Of a stretch of DNA of 36,861 nt, positions 35,284 to 36,861 are shown in pieces. Each line of letters opens with the position of its first letter. The stretch's first letter is position 1. The notes below the pieces were generated by a model. That model had not been told where the DNA came from, searched no databases, and saw only the letters and a list, made by a program, of their open reading frames with translations. Position numbers and translations under genes: made by a program. Source of the DNA: Lachnospiraceae bacterium (GTDB lineage: Bacteria; Bacillota; Clostridia; Lachnospirales; Lachnospiraceae); contig JAFTAU010000018.1 of assembly GCA_017455435.1 (NCBI GenBank), positions 1 through 36,861 on the forward strand. Reading direction: 5' to 3'.

Positions 35284-36801
35284 CGTCGCCGGAGGTTTTG
35301 ATGAAATATCATAAACAACTCTGGAAACGCCGGGAACCTCGTTGGTAATGCGGCTGCTCGCCCGTTCCAAAACCTCATACGGCAGTCTGCTCCATTCCGC
35401 AGTCATAAAATCATCCGTTGAAACCGCCCTCAGCGCCACCGCGTATCCGTAGGTTCTGGCGTCTCCCATGACGCCTACGGTGCGTGTGTCCGTCAGAACG
35501 GCAAAATACTGGTCGGGTTTTGCTCCGGCGCGGCTCTTTTCAACTTCTTCTCTGAAAATCGCGTCCGCTTCCTGCAGGGTTTTTATCTTGTTCTCGGTGA
35601 TTTCGCCTACAATACGTACCGCCAGCCCGGGGCCGGGGAAAGGCTGCCGCATAACAAGCTGCTCCGGCAGACCCAGAGACAGACCCACGCTACGCACTTC
35701 GTCTTTAAAGAAATCCCTGAGCGGCTCAATCAGTTCGTCAAAGGAAATCACGTCAGGCAGGCCGCCCACGTTGTGGTGGCTCTTTATCACAGCCGACGCG
35801 CCCTTGCCGCTCTCGATAACGTCGGGATAAATGGTTCCCTGCGCCAGATAATGGACATGACCTATCTTTTTGGCTTCAGCTTCAAAAACGCGGATAAACT
35901 CCTCGCCGATTATCTTTCTCTTGTGCTCAGGCTCCGTTACGCCGGTAAGTTTTTTAAGAAAACGCTCCGCGGCATTTACGCGGATGAGGTTGACTCCGAG
36001 CTCGCGTCGGAAGGTCTTTTCGACCAGGTCGCCTTCGCCCTTTCGCAGCAGACCGTGATCGACAAAAACGCAGGTCAGATTTTCGCCCACCGCTCTGTGA
36101 AGTATCACTGCCGCGACCGAGGAATCCACGCCGCCTGACAGCGCCAGCAGAACCTTTTTGCCGGACAGCTCAGCGCGGTACCGCTCTATCATCTTTTCGG
36201 CAAAATCACGCGCGTCCCAGTCGCCTGCGCAACCGCAGACGGAAAACAGAAATCCACGCAGAATCTCGCGCCCGTACTCGGTATGAGTCACCTCTGGATG
36301 AAACTGGACTGCGTATATCTTTCGGCTTTCATCGCGCATTGCTGCGCAGGGGCATTTTTCAGTAAAAGCCGTTATTTCAAAGCCCTCCGGCACTTTGCTG
36401 ACATAGTCCGTGTGACTCATCCAGCAGATACTGCTCGCAGGCACGTCTGTGAAAAGCGTATCCGGCCGGACGGTCAAAGCAGTCTTTCCGTACTCGCTCG
36501 AATGCTCCGCGCCGGAGACGGTGCCTCCCGCCATCCAGGCAATCAGCTGCATTCCGTAGCAAATGCCGAGAATCGGCACGCCCAGCTCCAGTATCTCCGG
36601 ATCAAAATGCGGCGAGGCAGGGTCATACACGCTGTTCGGACCGCCGGTGAAAATGATTCCGCTGTAGCCTGCGGCCCTGATATCCGAAACCGTAACCCCG
36701 TCGTACGGCTTGATTTCGGCATAGACATGCTGTTCACGTACTCTGCGGGCAATCAGCTGATTGTACTGTCCGCCGAAATCCAAAACAAGAATTTTGTCCA
36801 T
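35269..36801 (-). CDS. guaA: GMP synthase (glutamine-hydrolysing)
   Basis: The 510-residue protein has the N-terminal glutamine amidotransferase (GICYGMQ with C81; QFHPE with H168 and E170), the ATP pyrophosphatase P-loop LSGGVDSS (221-228) and the C-terminal dimerisation domain ending PPATVEWE. It converts XMP to GMP. GAGGAG precedes the ATG and overlaps the stop of the upstream partial gene, so it is cotranscribed with it. Its 3' end is duplicated at the far side of the island, so the gene itself was left intact by the insertion. Confidence 0.97.
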   Translation of the reverse strand: MDKILVLDFGGQYNQLIARRVREQHVYAEIKPYDGVTVSDIRAAGYSGIIFTGGPNSVYDPASPHFDPEILELGVPILGICYGMQLIAWMAGGTVSGAEHSSEYGKTALTVRPDTLFTDVPASSICWMSHTDYVSKVPEGFEITAFTEKCPCAAMRDESRKIYAVQFHPEVTHTEYGREILRGFLFSVCGCAGDWDARDFAEKMIERYRAELSGKKVLLALSGGVDSSVAAVILHRAVGENLTCVFVDHGLLRKGEGDLVEKTFRRELGVNLIRVNAAERFLKKLTGVTEPEHKRKIIGEEFIRVFEAEAKKIGHVHYLAQGTIYPDVIESGKGASAVIKSHHNVGGLPDVISFDELIEPLRDFFKDEVRSVGLSLGLPEQLVMRQPFPGPGLAVRIVGEITENKIKTLQEADAIFREEVEKSRAGAKPDQYFAVLTDTRTVGVMGDARTYGYAVALRAVSTDDFMTAEWSRLPYEVLERASSRITNEVPGVSRVVYDISSKPPATVEWE

Positions 36802-36814
36802 TTATATCCGCTCC

Positions 36815-36861
36815 TCAGAGTTCAATATTAACTTCGGTCTCGCGGGCGTCCTCGATGACCG
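36815..36861 (-). CDS. C-terminal end of an unidentified gene upstream of guaA
   Basis: The last 14 codons of a minus-strand frame, VIEDARETEVNIEL-stop, enter from the right edge and end 13 bp before the guaA start. Too little is visible to name it. It shares its stop region with the guaA ribosome site, so the two are in one operon. Confidence 0.6.
   Translation of the reverse strand, partial: VIEDARETEVNIEL

Overview
The window looks like part of a Gram-positive gut clostridium, probably Oscillospiraceae/Ruminococcaceae. The grounds are strong AGGAGG-type ribosome binding sites, sigma-A promoters, a type I dockerin, solute-binding lipoproteins with carbohydrate ABC permeases, many glycoside hydrolases and an ATP-dependent PEP carboxykinase. 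The species cannot be named from the sequence alone.

Region 1 (1-20817) is a glycan-use locus. A minus-strand operon starts near 13500 and runs leftward: MalG-type permease, solute-binding lipoprotein, MalF-type permease, a membrane-anchored multi-domain surface protein, a glycosidase lipoprotein, a 1471-residue dockerin protein with five sandwich-like repeats and a glycosidase domain, and a secreted metallophosphoesterase that runs off the left edge and carries the same repeat module. No transporter ATPase is present, so a shared one elsewhere is likely. A divergent AraC regulator (13776-14708) is the obvious controller. Next to it are a minus-strand pair, GH38 alpha-mannosidase and GH42 beta-galactosidase, and a divergent plus-strand pair, D-lyxose/mannose isomerase and an SGNH esterase. 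Together they suggest uptake of mannose- and galactose-containing, perhaps acylated, oligosaccharides, cytosolic trimming, and conversion of mannose to fructose.

Region 2 (20844-29171) is mixed: acyl-ACP thioesterase, YbaK-type deacylase, small lipoprotein, seven exact-period 53-bp tandem repeats leading into the ribosome binding site of a PD-(D/E)XK-like nuclease gene, a second degenerate repeat cluster, a low-molecular-weight phosphatase, a CDF cation exporter, a lipoprotein with two cystatin-like QVVAG motifs, a YfcE-like phosphodiesterase, and pckA.

Region 3 (29253-36861) holds pyrG and guaA on the minus strand, separated by a visibly AT-richer 4.4-kb island. The island is bounded by direct repeats that both encode the GuaA tail VEWE-stop; the copy beside pyrG lies 12 bp from its start codon. 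The simplest reading is insertion of a mobile element at the 3' end of guaA, splitting a guaA-pyrG operon. It carries an AAA/ABC-type ATPase, an AlbA_2/HATPase/winged-helix regulator with a 14-bp-arm palindromic operator in its promoter and the same half-site repeated three times inside its own coding sequence, a MazG-like protein, a DUF4417 protein, a polymorphic-toxin-type domain and a small acidic putative immunity protein. No integrase is visible.

The best candidates for something undescribed are the 53-bp repeat array with its nuclease, the island regulator whose coding repeats match its operator, and the repeat module shared by the dockerin glycosidase and the phosphoesterase.
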